Below are positions 16,289 through 25,268 of a stretch of DNA of 64,000 bases, piece after piece. Each line of letters starts with the position of its first letter. The first letter of the stretch is position 1. The stretch spans positions 868,001-932,000 of the forward strand of contig NZ_CP019239.1 of NCBI RefSeq assembly GCF_001955715.1, given 5' to 3'. The position numbers were made by a program, and so were the translations under genes. This stretch comes from Rhodoferax saidenbachensis. Lineage in GTDB: Bacteria; Pseudomonadota; Gammaproteobacteria; Burkholderiales; Burkholderiaceae_C. The notes under the pieces were generated by a model that was not told the origin of the DNA, did not search any database, and was given only the letters and a program-made list of their open reading frames with translations.

Positions 16289-17731
16289 ATGAAACACCCA
16301 CCCCACCGGTTCTCTCTCCCCCTCTTGTCCCTTTGGGCCCCCACTTCCTTGGTCATAAGCTTGTGCCTGGCACCGCTGGTGGCGCAGGCGGAGGCACCTC
16401 CCAGCGTGCAGCAATTCACCCTGTCCAACGGCATGACGCTGATCGTCAAACCCGACCACCGCGCGCCCACGGCGGTGCAGATGTTGTGGGTGCGCGTGGG
16501 TTCCATGGACGAGGTGGACGGCACCAGCGGCGTGGCCCACGTGCTGGAACACATGATGTTCAAGGGCACGCCCAAGGTGCCTGCAGGTGACTTCTCGCGC
16601 CGTGTGGCGGCGCTGGGCGGGCGTGAAAACGCTTTTACCGCCAAGGACTACACGGGCTACTACCAGCAGATTCCGGCCAACCGTCTGCAGGAGGTGATGC
16701 AGCTCGAAGCCGACCGCTTTGCCAACAACCAGTGGAGCAACGAGGTGTTTGTCAAGGAGCTGGAGGTGGTGAAAGAAGAGCGCCGCCTGCGCACCGACGA
16801 CAACCCCCACGCCCGCCTGTTCGAGGCCATGACGGCGCAGGTCTACCAAGCCCACCCCTACCGCCGCCCCATCGTGGGCTGGATGAGTGATCTGGACGCG
16901 ATGACGCCCGACGATGCCCGCGCCTTTCACCAACGCTGGTACACGCCCGCCAATGCGGCGCTGGTGATTGCCGGCGATGTGGATGTGGCCCAGGTCCGAA
17001 CCTGGGCGCAGCAGTACTACGGCGGCATTGCCAGCCACGCATTGCCCGTGCGCAAGCCGCGTGAAGAGCCCGCACAAAGCGGACTGCGCCGCATGGACTT
17101 CAAGGCCCCGGCCGATCAGGCGTATGTGGCGCTGGCGTTCAAGGTGCCGGGGCTGGCTGCCAATGCACTCAATGACGGCGTGCAGGACGCCGCCAGTGAC
17201 GAAGCCTTCGCGCTCACCGTGCTGTCCGCCGTTCTCGACGGTTACGAGGGTGCACGCCTGGACCGTGCGCTGACGCAGCCTGCCGACCGCGTGGCCGACA
17301 ACGCCGGTTCGCACTATGGGTTAAGCGCGCGCGGACCGGTGCTTTTCATGCTCTCGGGTGTTCCTGCTGCTGGAAAAACGGCGGCCGAGCTGGAACAGGC
17401 CCTGCGCGCGCAGGTGGCCACAATCGCCAAGGACGGTGTCCAGGAGTCCGAGCTGGAACGCGTCAAGACCCAGTGGGTCGCGGGTGAAATCTACAAACAG
17501 GACAGCGTATTCAACCAGGCACGTACGCTGGGTGCGAACTGGGCCACCGGTTTTGCGCTGGACGCGGACCAGCGCGTGATCGCGCGCCTGCGCAAGGTGA
17601 CCGCACAGCAGGTGCAGGCCGTGGCGGCCAAATACTTCGGCGACGACGCCCTCACCGTGGCCACGCTGTGGCCACAGCCCATCGACAAAACCCGCAAGCC
17701 CCGCGCCCCCGTGGCCGGCCTGCGCGACTGA
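16289..17731 (+). CDS. M16 zinc peptidase, catalytic subunit
   Basis: This 480-residue secreted protein has a hydrophobic N terminus (signal peptide to about residue 35, ending AQA). The inverted zinc motif is H84-xx-E87-H88 (HVLEH), with the third ligand in VKEER at 161-165. It is the active member of a two-gene PqqL/mitochondrial-processing-peptidase-like pair; the neighbour at 17743 lacks the motif. Such pairs form periplasmic heterodimers that degrade peptides. The natural substrate is unknown. Confidence 0.88.
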   Translation: MKHPPHRFSLPLLSLWAPTSLVISLCLAPLVAQAEAPPSVQQFTLSNGMTLIVKPDHRAPTAVQMLWVRVGSMDEVDGTSGVAHVLEHMMFKGTPKVPAGDFSRRVAALGGRENAFTAKDYTGYYQQIPANRLQEVMQLEADRFANNQWSNEVFVKELEVVKEERRLRTDDNPHARLFEAMTAQVYQAHPYRRPIVGWMSDLDAMTPDDARAFHQRWYTPANAALVIAGDVDVAQVRTWAQQYYGGIASHALPVRKPREEPAQSGLRRMDFKAPADQAYVALAFKVPGLAANALNDGVQDAASDEAFALTVLSAVLDGYEGARLDRALTQPADRVADNAGSHYGLSARGPVLFMLSGVPAAGKTAAELEQALRAQVATIAKDGVQESELERVKTQWVAGEIYKQDSVFNQARTLGANWATGFALDADQRVIARLRKVTAQQVQAVAAKYFGDDALTVATLWPQPIDKTRKPRAPVAGLRD

Positions 17732-17742
17732 GCACCCGCTTC

Positions 17743-19095
17743 ATGATTACTATCAAAACAGGAGCTGCTCGCGCACTATTGGCGGGGGCTACAGGCCTTT
17801 TTCTTATGAATTCTGGCTGGGCGGCCATTCCTATCCAACAGTGGACCCAGCCCTCGGGCGCGAAGGTATTCCTGGTGGAAAGCCCGGGCATTCCCATGGT
17901 GGATGTGCAGATTGACCTGGACGCTGGCGGACGCCGCGACACGGCGGACAAGGTGGGTCTGGCCAGCCTCACCGCATCAGGCACCGGCAATGGCGTGCGC
18001 GCTGTGGGCAAGGAGCCCGCACTGGATGAAAACGGCCTGAGCGAAGCCTGGGCCGATCTGGGCGCTTCGTTTGGCGGTAGTGCAGGATCCGACCGTATGA
18101 GTTTTGGCCTGCGCAGCCTGACCTACCCCGACATCCTGGCCCGTGCCACCGCGCTGGCCGCGCGCCAACTGGCCGAGCCGTCCTACCCGGAATCGGTCTG
18201 GCTGCGCGACCGCGCCAAACTTATCGCGTCCATCAAGGAAGCCAACACACGTCCCGCCACGCTCGCTGGCCGCGCCTATACCCAGGCGGTGTACGGCACG
18301 CACCCTTATGGTTTTGAAACCACCGAGGCCACGCTGAACCGCATCACCGTGCAGGACATGCGCGCCCTGCACACGCGCGTGGTGCGGCCCTGTGGGGCCA
18401 AGGTCAGCATCGTGGGCGCGCTCACGCGCGTGCAGGCCGATGCGCTGGTGACGCAACTCTTCGCCCGTCTGCCCGCCGGTACCTGTGCCGCGCAGGCCGC
18501 TGTGCCCGAAGTGCAGCCCTTGCAGGCCGCTACAGACCAGCGCATCGCCTTCGCATCTGCCCAGGCCCATGTGCTGGTGGGGCAGCCCGGTTATGCGCGC
18601 AGTTCGCCCGATCACTTTGCGTTGTTTGTCGGCAACCACATCCTGGGCGGCGGTGGCTTCACCTCGCGCTTGATGACCGAAGTGCGCGAAAAACGTGGCC
18701 TGACCTACGGCGTGTCCAGCAGCTTCTCACCGGGCCTGCACGCAGGTGCGTTCAGCATTGGTTTGCAAACCCGCCCCGACCAGGCCGAACAGGCACTGCA
18801 ACTGGTGCGTGAGGTGTTGGCAAAGTTTGTGACAGAAGGCCCCACCGAAGCCGAATTACAAGCCGCCAAGGACAACCTGATCGGTGGCTTCGCGCTGCGC
18901 ATCGATAGCAACCGCAAGCTGCTCGACAACGTGGCCAACATCGCCTGGGTCGGCCTGCCGCTGGACTACCTGGACACCTGGGCCCAGCGGGTTGAGAAGC
19001 TCACCGTGGACGACATCCGCGCCGCGTTTGCGCGGGTACTGCAGCCCGGGAAGATGGTGACGGTGGTCTTGGGCGCGCAGGACGCTGCGAAGTAG
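17743..19095 (+). CDS. M16 peptidase-like, non-catalytic partner subunit
   Basis: This 450-residue M16 homologue lacks HxxEH. It keeps the C-terminal Arg/Tyr-type substrate-binding element (REKRGLTYGVSS at about 313-324). Residues 1-29 form a signal peptide. I chose ATG 17743 because the preceding gene stops at 17731; an upstream extension would overlap it. The signal-peptide core (KTGAARALLAGATGLF) is encoded by short-repeat copy 4, suggesting the repeat contributed to or was shaped into the export signal. Confidence 0.85.
   Translation: MITIKTGAARALLAGATGLFLMNSGWAAIPIQQWTQPSGAKVFLVESPGIPMVDVQIDLDAGGRRDTADKVGLASLTASGTGNGVRAVGKEPALDENGLSEAWADLGASFGGSAGSDRMSFGLRSLTYPDILARATALAARQLAEPSYPESVWLRDRAKLIASIKEANTRPATLAGRAYTQAVYGTHPYGFETTEATLNRITVQDMRALHTRVVRPCGAKVSIVGALTRVQADALVTQLFARLPAGTCAAQAAVPEVQPLQAATDQRIAFASAQAHVLVGQPGYARSSPDHFALFVGNHILGGGGFTSRLMTEVREKRGLTYGVSSSFSPGLHAGAFSIGLQTRPDQAEQALQLVREVLAKFVTEGPTEAELQAAKDNLIGGFALRIDSNRKLLDNVANIAWVGLPLDYLDTWAQRVEKLTVDDIRAAFARVLQPGKMVTVVLGAQDAAK
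17746..17804 (+). repeat. Short interspersed repeat, copy 4 (signal peptide of M16 partner)
   Basis: ACTATCAAAACAGGAGCTGC then TCGCGCACTATTGGCGGGGG then CTACAGGCCTTTTT. It is diverged but alignable along its length to the family and in the same translated frame as copies 1, 5, 6 and 10. Confidence 0.55.
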
Positions 19096-19384
19096 TTCCT
19101 TGGTGCACGCATGCAAGCCGCTGCGGGAGAGGTGACCTAGCGGTTTGCCTGAAGTTGGAGTTCCAGCGGACACGACAATTTAACCATTGCTCACCGGCTT
19201 CAGTATTGCGGCACTCACTGGAATTCAACGAGAGCTAGTTTGTTTTTGAGTTTCCAATGCGGCATATAACTTATCGAGAATTCCGCATAAAGATTTCAAG
19301 CTATTTTCAGGAGATTTCGATGGGCGGTATTTTGAGAAAATTTCGCTTTATGCGATGTACTGAATTGCGAGAGATCCAACAACG
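19096..19384. other. Intergenic region, relatively AT-rich, no gene seen
   Basis: These 289 bp between the M16 pair and the DUF3592 gene have clearly lower GC than the surroundings and no open frame of interest. No terminator with a T run and no clear promoter could be assigned. Together with the next gene this may be a small acquired segment. Confidence 0.5.
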
Positions 19385-19822
19385 ATGACGTTCGGCTTTG
19401 AACACAGTATGGCGTGGGTTGCCTTGATCCTCGGTATTGGCACGTTCGTTGTCGGCCTTAGTCGCCGCGCTAAATTCAAGAGTCAATTCAATTGGACGCT
19501 TGTGCCTGGTGTGATCGTGACTTCAGAAGTTAAATGGGAGAGTGGTCTCTATATTCCCACGGTAACTTATCGATATGAAGACGCTGGCCGGAAATTCACA
19601 GGAAATACTGTTGTATCCGGTCTGATTTCCTTTAGCTCCCGGGCAGAAGCAGACCGTGTTTGCGCAAAGTACCCAGTAAATGCCGAGGTTCCGGTGTATA
19701 TCGCTCCGAGCCAACCGTCACATGCAGTGCTGGAAGTTGGAGGGGATCGCGCCTACTTTCCTTTTATGTGCTGTCTTGGGTTCATCTCCATATCTTTTGG
19801 AATTTTGTTGCTGGCACATTGA
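19385..19822 (+). CDS. DUF3592-type membrane protein
   Basis: This is a 145-residue protein with one N-terminal and one C-terminal transmembrane helix (about 8-25 and 125-143). The periplasmic or cytosolic middle part has the DUF3592 pattern: a W-x-VPGVIVTS start, VTYRYEDAGRKFTGN, YPVNAEVPVYI and HAVLEVGG. Function is unknown. The DNA is lower in GC than the neighbours. It stands alone, with the diguanylate cyclase convergent to it. Confidence 0.7.
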   Translation: MTFGFEHSMAWVALILGIGTFVVGLSRRAKFKSQFNWTLVPGVIVTSEVKWESGLYIPTVTYRYEDAGRKFTGNTVVSGLISFSSRAEADRVCAKYPVNAEVPVYIAPSQPSHAVLEVGGDRAYFPFMCCLGFISISFGILLLAH

Positions 19823-19894
19823 CTGGGCTTCATTAACCAACAATACATTGCACGATGGTTGATGCTGTTTGAATGCGCTTTCGGTAATGAATGA

Positions 19895-20677
19895 CTAACG
19901 TAACTCCATCAACCCGGAGGCCTTGCAGTCGTACATGCCCTGGTCTGCGACGTGCAGCAGGTCGTCCAGGTTGGTCCCATGGTGCGGGAATAGCCCGAAG
20001 CCCACGCTAGCACCCACGTTCACGGTGTTATCACCCGGTAGCGCGATGTCTTCCGAGATGGTGGCTATCAGCTTGCGGCCTATATACACCAGTTCGTCGG
20101 GGTCTTCAAACAACTCGATGAGCAAAACAAACTCATCCCCTCCGATGCGGGCCACGGTGTCCGAAGCGCGCACCGCTGCCAGCAGGCGCACGGCCACGGT
20201 GCGCAGCACCAGATCGCCAGCCGCATGGCCATGTTGGTCGTTGATGGCCTTGAAACCATTGAGGTCCACCATCAACAGCGCAAACTCCAGCCGGTTGCGC
20301 TTGGAGCGTTCCAGCGCGAGCTGAAAACGGTCGGCCAGCAGCAAGCGGTTCGCCAGGCCGGTCAAGCTGTCCGTGAAAGCCTGGTTCCTGAGACGCTGCG
20401 CGTTGCGCTCCAGCGTGGCAATTTCATGGCGCAACACGGACTGCTGGCGCAGCGCAAGGCGCAACCGCATGCCCAGACGACCTAACGCCAGGGCCAGAGG
20501 CAGCAGGGCGAGATAGGGAGAGACCAGCAGACACAACCCCGCCGCCAGCAGGGCCAGCGCCTCAAAACGGAAGTGGGCGAGCAGGGACTTCATCTGCTGC
20601 CCATTCTGCGGGGCGGCTCCGGCTTGTGTCCCGGGTAATTTGTTACCAAGTATGTCGATCGGCGCGTCCGTAGCCAT
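19895..20677 (-). CDS. Diguanylate cyclase with N-terminal membrane segment
   Basis: This is a 260-residue protein. I place the start at ATG 20677 (MATDAPIDIL), because the open frame further upstream runs antisense through rsmD. Two hydrophobic stretches (about 38-68) are followed by a short coiled linker and a GGDEF domain with intact GGDEF at 179-183. The autoinhibitory I-site RASD stands exactly five residues before it. It makes c-di-GMP from two GTP, subject to product inhibition. It is divergent from rsmD with only 16 bp between the starts. Confidence 0.85.
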   Translation of the reverse strand: MATDAPIDILGNKLPGTQAGAAPQNGQQMKSLLAHFRFEALALLAAGLCLLVSPYLALLPLALALGRLGMRLRLALRQQSVLRHEIATLERNAQRLRNQAFTDSLTGLANRLLLADRFQLALERSKRNRLEFALLMVDLNGFKAINDQHGHAAGDLVLRTVAVRLLAAVRASDTVARIGGDEFVLLIELFEDPDELVYIGRKLIATISEDIALPGDNTVNVGASVGFGLFPHHGTNLDDLLHVADQGMYDCKASGLMELR

Positions 20678-20693
20678 GCGGTAAGCTGCTTGC

Positions 20694-21317
20694 ATGAAAG
20701 CCAAAGCCCCGACCCCAAACGCCGCCAAGCGTCCACCCCGCCCCCGCGCCCCCCAGTCCCATGAAATCCGCATCATCGGCGGGCAGTGGAAACGCACCAA
20801 ACTCAAGGTGGCCGACAAACCCGGGCTACGCCCTACGCCGGACCGCGTTCGCGAGACGCTGTTCAACTGGCTCGGCCAGGACCTGAGCGGCTGGCGCTGC
20901 ATGGACGTGTTTGCGGGCACGGGCGTGTTGGGTTTTGAAGCCGCTTCGCGGGGCGCTACCGAGGTGTTGCTCGTAGAGCAGGACGGCGCACTGGTGGCCC
21001 AGCTCAAGCAGACGCAAATCGCCTTGCAGGCCGATGCCATCCAGATCACACGCGGTGACGGTGTGGCGGCCTTGCGTACCGTGGCGCCAGCCAGCCGCGA
21101 TCTGATTTTTCTGGACCCGCCATTTGATGCGCCGCTGTTTGAACCCGCGGTGACCGCGGCGGCTCGTGCCGTGTCTGCGCAGGGGTTTATTTATCTGGAA
21201 GCGCCGGTGGCGTGGACGGCCGAACAACTGGAGCCATTGGGGCTGGTGCTGTACCGCCATCTCAAGGCGGGTGCGGTGCACGCACACCTGTTGCGCCTGG
21301 CTACCGCCGCTGCATAA
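20694..21317 (+). CDS. rsmD: 16S rRNA (guanine(966)-N(2))-methyltransferase RsmD
   Basis: This 207-residue SAM-dependent methyltransferase has an N-terminal basic extension rich in Pro/Arg, then the usual RIIGGQWKRTKL start, SAM motif DVFAGTGVLG at 71-80 and the N2-guanine motif DPPF at 141-144. It modifies G966 of 16S rRNA in the small subunit. The neighbouring coaD gene (24 bp downstream) is the conserved partner in many proteobacteria. Confidence 0.93.
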   Translation: MKAKAPTPNAAKRPPRPRAPQSHEIRIIGGQWKRTKLKVADKPGLRPTPDRVRETLFNWLGQDLSGWRCMDVFAGTGVLGFEAASRGATEVLLVEQDGALVAQLKQTQIALQADAIQITRGDGVAALRTVAPASRDLIFLDPPFDAPLFEPAVTAAARAVSAQGFIYLEAPVAWTAEQLEPLGLVLYRHLKAGAVHAHLLRLATAAA

Positions 21318-21341
21318 TGGTTTGAGCCAAGGAAGTCCTCC

Positions 21342-21833
21342 ATGTCCAACCCTGTAATTGCCGTCTACCCCGGCACCTTCGATCCCATCACCCTGGGTCA
21401 TCTCGACATCATTCGCCGCGGTGCGCGCCTGTTTGGCACGGTGGTCGTGGCCGTGGCTGCCGCCCACCACAAGAAGACCATGTTCAGCCTGGATGAGCGT
21501 CTGGATGCGGTGCGCGAAGCGGTCCAGCTACTGGGCAATGTGCGTGTGGAAAGCTTCAGCGGTCTGGTGCGTGACTTTGCGGTGGCGCAGGGCGCCGGTG
21601 CCATGTTGCGCGGCGTGCGCTCGGTGACGGACTTTGATTACGAGACCCAGCTCGCCGGCATGAACCGCGCGCTGGCACCCGATGTGGACACTGTGTTCCT
21701 CACGCCCGATTCGCGTTACCAGTACATCTCCAGCACCCTGGTGCGTGAGATTGCCACGCTCAAGGGGGATGTGGCCCAGTTTGTAACGCCCGAGGTCCAT
21801 GCCCGCCTGCTGGCGAAGCTACAAACCCCTTAG
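21342..21833 (+). CDS. coaD: Phosphopantetheine adenylyltransferase
   Basis: This is a 163-residue CoA-biosynthesis enzyme that transfers AMP from ATP to 4'-phosphopantetheine. The nucleotidyltransferase motif TLGH (H19) follows YPGTFDP, and the second motif YQYISSTLVREIA is near residue 126. Length matches the family. It lies after rsmD and just before a universal stress gene, all in the same direction. Confidence 0.95.
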   Translation: MSNPVIAVYPGTFDPITLGHLDIIRRGARLFGTVVVAVAAAHHKKTMFSLDERLDAVREAVQLLGNVRVESFSGLVRDFAVAQGAGAMLRGVRSVTDFDYETQLAGMNRALAPDVDTVFLTPDSRYQYISSTLVREIATLKGDVAQFVTPEVHARLLAKLQTP

Positions 21834-21845
21834 AAGGAGAGCAGC

Positions 21846-22292
21846 ATGAAGATTCTCTTGCCCGTGGACGGTTCGGAGCTGTCACTGGAGGCAGTGCGTT
21901 TTGTGCTGCGCATGGCCCAGGACGGCCTGCAGATCAACGTGGTTCTGGCCAATGTGCAGGAGCCGGCCAATCTGTATGAAGTGCTGGTGGCCCACGATCC
22001 GGAGCTGATCAACCGGGTCAGTGCGCAGGCCGGCCTGCACGCGCTGACGGCAGCCAAGGAATTGCTGGATGCGGCCAAGATCAGCTATGAGCGTGAAGTG
22101 GCCAAGGGCGACCCGGCGCACACCATCGTCGACATTGCAGAGCGCTTTGAATGCGAGTTGATCGTGATGGGTGCACGCGGCGCGAGCGCGCTGCGCAGCG
22201 CCATGTTGGGTTCGGTATCCAACGAGGTGCTGCACGCATCCGGTGTGCCGGTGATCATCGTCAAACCACCGGAAGAAGTCCTCGCCGAATAG
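21846..22292 (+). CDS. Universal stress protein, ATP-binding type
   Basis: This 148-residue UspA-fold protein has the ATP-binding signature G109-xx-G112-x9-G122-S123 (GARGAS...GS), the N-terminal DGS and the strand VIIVKPP. GGAGAG lies before the ATG. Members respond to growth arrest and stress; the specific role is not known. It follows coaD by 12 bp and may be read from the same promoter. Confidence 0.9.
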   Translation: MKILLPVDGSELSLEAVRFVLRMAQDGLQINVVLANVQEPANLYEVLVAHDPELINRVSAQAGLHALTAAKELLDAAKISYEREVAKGDPAHTIVDIAERFECELIVMGARGASALRSAMLGSVSNEVLHASGVPVIIVKPPEEVLAE

Positions 22293-22303
22293 GCGATCTC
22301 GGT

Positions 22304-23728
22304 TCAGGCAACAGGCGGCTCCGGCCACGGGCGTTGCGCTTCGCGCAGCCGTTCAAACGCGCGGCTGACCTGCAACACCCCCAGATCATCAAACCGTTTA
22401 CCTGCAATTTGTAGGCCGATAGGCAGACCGGCCTCACTGTAGCCACAGTTGATGCTGGCGGCCGGTTGCTCCGACATGTTGTAAGGCACGGTGAACGCAA
22501 TGTGCTCTAGCGGGCGCAATGGGTCGTGGGTGGGGGAGGGCAGTGCAGCATCAAACGCAACGATGGGTGCCGTGGGCGAGATCACATAGTCAAACGCATT
22601 GCAGGCGTTCACCGTGGCCACGCGCGTGGCGTGGAACTGGCTGAACGCTGCAAAGGCCTCGGGCCCCGACATTCCTTGCGCGCTGTCGGCCCAGTCGCGG
22701 ATGTAGGGCAACACGGCGTTGCGTTTGTCGGGCGGCAGCGCGGCCAGGTCCACATGCGAGCGCAGGCGCCAACTGTGGTCCATGCCGTCCAGCATCTGGC
22801 GCGTGAAGAAGGGCAACATGGGCTCGACCATAGCGCCCGCGTCTTCAAAAATCTGGGCTGCGCGCAGTATGGCGTCGCGCACCTCCGGCTCCACGTCCAG
22901 ACCACAGCCCGCATCCATCAACAGGCCGATGCGCAGGCCGCGCAGCTTCTCGGCCGGTGCGTCCCATTCACTCCACGCAATCGCCTGTGCAGGCAGGCTC
23001 ATGCTGTCGCGTGCATCGGGCTGGCTCAGCACCTGCATCATGAGCGCGGCGTCGGCCACGCTGCGGGTCATGGGGCCGGCGGCGCGCCCGGTGTATGCCG
23101 GGTCAATCGGCACACGGCCCAGGCTGGGTTTCAAGCTGTAGATGCCGCACCAACTGGCGGGCAGACGCAGCGAACCTCCAATGTCGGTGCCGATGTGCAG
23201 TGGGCCGTAGCCCGCTGCGGCAGCGGCCCCGCCACCAGCGCTGGAGCCGCCCGGTGTTTTGCGCAGGTCCCACGGGTTGCGCGTGAGCGGGTGGAAGGTG
23301 GAAACACCCGAGGACAACATGCCGTAGTCGGGCATGGTGGTTTTGCAGACCATCACGGCCCCGGCCTCACGCAGGCGCGCTGCAGGGGGCGCATCACGCT
23401 GGGCGGGCGTGGCGTCAGTAGCCAGCGTGCCCAGAGGCACGGGGTCGCCCTGGGTGGCTATGTTTTCCTTGATGGTGACCGGCACGCCGTCCAGCGGACC
23501 GCAGGGCGTGCCCTGGTGCCAGCGCGCTTCCGACGCCTGGGCCTGTGCCAGGGCCAGCTCGGGGCGCAACAGGTAGCTGGCAGAAATATGCCGTTCCCAG
23601 CGGGCCATATGGTCCAGCACGGCGTAGGTCACCTCCACCGGGCTGAGCGTACGCGCCCGGTAGGCCTGCAGCAGGGCCTGCGCGCTCCAGGCGTGCAGCG
23701 GCAGCGTAGGTGTGGCGGGTGTGGACAT
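22304..23728 (-). CDS. Amidase-signature family hydrolase
   Basis: This 474-residue enzyme has the complete Ser-cisSer-Lys triad: K87 (PVTIKEN), S162 (GGSSAGGG) and nucleophile S186 (TDIGGS). It hydrolyses amides in the cytoplasm; no signal peptide is seen. It lacks the context of gatB/gatA, so it is a stand-alone amidase and not the GatCAB subunit. The substrate is unknown. It is convergent with the usp gene. Confidence 0.9.
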   Translation of the reverse strand: MSTPATPTLPLHAWSAQALLQAYRARTLSPVEVTYAVLDHMARWERHISASYLLRPELALAQAQASEARWHQGTPCGPLDGVPVTIKENIATQGDPVPLGTLATDATPAQRDAPPAARLREAGAVMVCKTTMPDYGMLSSGVSTFHPLTRNPWDLRKTPGGSSAGGGAAAAAGYGPLHIGTDIGGSLRLPASWCGIYSLKPSLGRVPIDPAYTGRAAGPMTRSVADAALMMQVLSQPDARDSMSLPAQAIAWSEWDAPAEKLRGLRIGLLMDAGCGLDVEPEVRDAILRAAQIFEDAGAMVEPMLPFFTRQMLDGMDHSWRLRSHVDLAALPPDKRNAVLPYIRDWADSAQGMSGPEAFAAFSQFHATRVATVNACNAFDYVISPTAPIVAFDAALPSPTHDPLRPLEHIAFTVPYNMSEQPAASINCGYSEAGLPIGLQIAGKRFDDLGVLQVSRAFERLREAQRPWPEPPVA

Positions 23729-23809
23729 GGCGGCAGTAGTGGTATGGCAGCGGGGAGGCGGCCATTATGGGGCGGGCAGCGATAATCGGGGCATGGAGTT
23801 TCTACCGCC

Positions 23810-24082
23810 ATGGCGCTGATCATTACCGACGAGTGCATCAACTGCGATGTGTGCGAGCCCGAGTGCCCGAACGAGGCGATTTACCTGGGTGAGCAGATCT
23901 ACGAGATTGACTCGCACAAGTGCACCGAGTGTGTGGGCCATTTTGACGAACCGCAGTGTGTGCAGGTGTGCCCGGTGGCGTGTATCCCGGTGAACCCGCA
24001 GTTCATCGAGGACAAGGAAACCCTGTGGCAAAAATACCGCCGCCTGCAACTGGTGGCCGCCAAGCCTGACGCGGCAACCTGA
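23810..24082 (+). CDS. YfhL-type 2[4Fe-4S] ferredoxin
   Basis: This 90-residue ferredoxin has cluster ligands C9-xx-C12-xx-C15-xxx-C19 and C38-xx-C41-x8-C50-xxx-C54. The eight-residue insertion between C41 and C50 is typical of the Alvin/YfhL group of low-potential ferredoxins. The redox partner is not evident. In many betaproteobacteria this gene lies near coaD and rsmD, as it does here. Confidence 0.93.
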   Translation: MALIITDECINCDVCEPECPNEAIYLGEQIYEIDSHKCTECVGHFDEPQCVQVCPVACIPVNPQFIEDKETLWQKYRRLQLVAAKPDAAT

Positions 24083-24103
24083 GACCGGGCGAGCCCGGCC
24101 TGG

Positions 24104-24532
24104 TTACTTCTTGGTGCCGTCGGCCTTGGGGTCTGGGGCCGATTTGGCGGTGAAGAACTCGGGTTCTTTGCTCTTGGCCTTTTTCTTCTTCAATTCATCT
24201 TCTGTCTTGGTGTCGGCCTTGGCGCTGCTTTTGGCGCCCTTGGTTTTGTCAGCCGTCTTGCCCGCAATCTTGTTCTGGGCCAGGGCCTGCGCTTCTTCCT
24301 TTAGTCGGGCCTTTTCCATCGCGTCCGCTGCCTTGGCGTCCTGTTTGGTTTGCTTGTCCGCCTCGACCTTCTGCGCCTTGCTGCGCGCATCACCGGTATC
24401 TACGGTGACCGCGTCTGCGCAGGGGATCTGGCTGTAGCTGCTCCCGCATTTATAGACTTTTTGGCTCCAGGCCCCCGTAGGTATTGCGCAAGCAGCTATA
24501 AAAAGAGTAGCAAATGCGAGAGAATTCTTCAT
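24104..24532 (-). CDS. DUF4124-domain secreted protein
   Basis: This is a 142-residue protein with a signal peptide (residues ~1-23, [13 protein letters not shown]), then a DUF4124 start ([14 protein letters not shown]) and a Lys/Ala-rich, probably disordered tail. Function unknown; periplasmic location is inferred. The core of its signal peptide is encoded by short-repeat copy 5. The start overlaps the pth stop by 4 bp (ATGA), so it is translationally coupled to pth. Confidence 0.75.
   Translation of the reverse strand: MKNSLAFATLFIAACAIPTGAWSQKVYKCGSSYSQIPCADAVTVDTGDARSKAQKVEADKQTKQDAKAADAMEKARLKEEAQALAQNKIAGKTADKTKGAKSSAKADTKTEDELKKKKAKSKEPEFFTAKSAPDPKADGTKK
24456..24511 (-). repeat. Short interspersed repeat, copy 5 (signal peptide of DUF4124 protein)
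   Basis: The minus strand reads GCTACTCTTTTTATAGCTGC then TTGCGCAATACCTACGGGGG. The first half is an excellent match to the family. It is translated as [12 protein letters not shown]. Confidence 0.75.
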
Positions 24533-25191
24533 GGTTCCACCTTGGACTCTGTGGTTGCGGGGGCCAGGACTGGGGACTCGGGAGGCGTTGCGACGGGCTT
24601 GGGTGGCTTGGGGCGTGGCGGTTTGCTGGTGTGTACCAGCATGGTGGCCTTGTCCATTTCGCCCGTCAGGAAGTGGGGCACCGCCTTGAGGCAGCGGTCT
24701 ATGCTTTGCTCAATGGCAATGCGGTGGTCGGGCGAAGGCTTTTTAAGGACCCAGTTCACCACTTCGGATTTCACACCGGGGTGACCGACCCCCAGGCGCA
24801 GGCGCCAGTAGTCACCGGTGCCCAGTTGGGCGTGGATGTCGCGCAACCCGTTGTGGCCGGCGTGGCCACCGCTCAGTTTGAGTTTGACCTCGCCAGGCAC
24901 GATGTCCATCTCGTCGTGCGCCACCAGAATTTCCTGTGGCGCAATTTTGAAGAAACGGGCCAGCGCGGCCACCGATTTGCCCGACACGTTCATGTAGGTC
25001 TGCGGTTCCAGCAGCCACACGTTCTGGCCGTTGATGCTGGTGCGTGCCACCAGGCCGTGGTAACCCTTGTCCATCTGCAGCGGTGCCTTTAATTGGCGTG
25101 ACAAGGCATCAATCCACCAAAAACCGGCGTTGTGGCGTGTCCCCTCGTATTCGGGGCCGGGGTTGCCCAGGCCCACAAAAAGCTTGATCAT
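24529..25191 (-). CDS. pth: Peptidyl-tRNA hydrolase
   Basis: This 220-residue enzyme releases peptides from prematurely dissociated peptidyl-tRNA. N10 and catalytic H20 lie in [18 protein letters not shown], and D95 lies in the VAHDEMD segment. The last ~30 residues are a Pro/Lys-rich extension not needed by the fold. It is in the conserved prs-rplY-pth order. Confidence 0.95.
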   Translation of the reverse strand: MIKLFVGLGNPGPEYEGTRHNAGFWWIDALSRQLKAPLQMDKGYHGLVARTSINGQNVWLLEPQTYMNVSGKSVAALARFFKIAPQEILVAHDEMDIVPGEVKLKLSGGHAGHNGLRDIHAQLGTGDYWRLRLGVGHPGVKSEVVNWVLKKPSPDHRIAIEQSIDRCLKAVPHFLTGEMDKATMLVHTSKPPRPKPPKPVATPPESPVLAPATTESKVEP

Positions 25192-25221
25192 TTTTGGAGT
25201 TTAACGGTAGACGCAGAAATG

Positions 25222-25249
25222 AAAACGGCCCACCGAAGTGGGCCGTTTT
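25222..25249 (-). terminator. Intrinsic terminator between rplY and pth
   Basis: AAAACGGCCCAC / GTGGGCCGTTTT, a 12-bp stem with a short loop and flanking A/T runs, so it can act in both directions. It lies 20 bp behind the rplY stop and probably limits read-through into pth. Confidence 0.75.
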
Positions 25250-25268
25250 AGCAGTCAGCAGACGCTGA

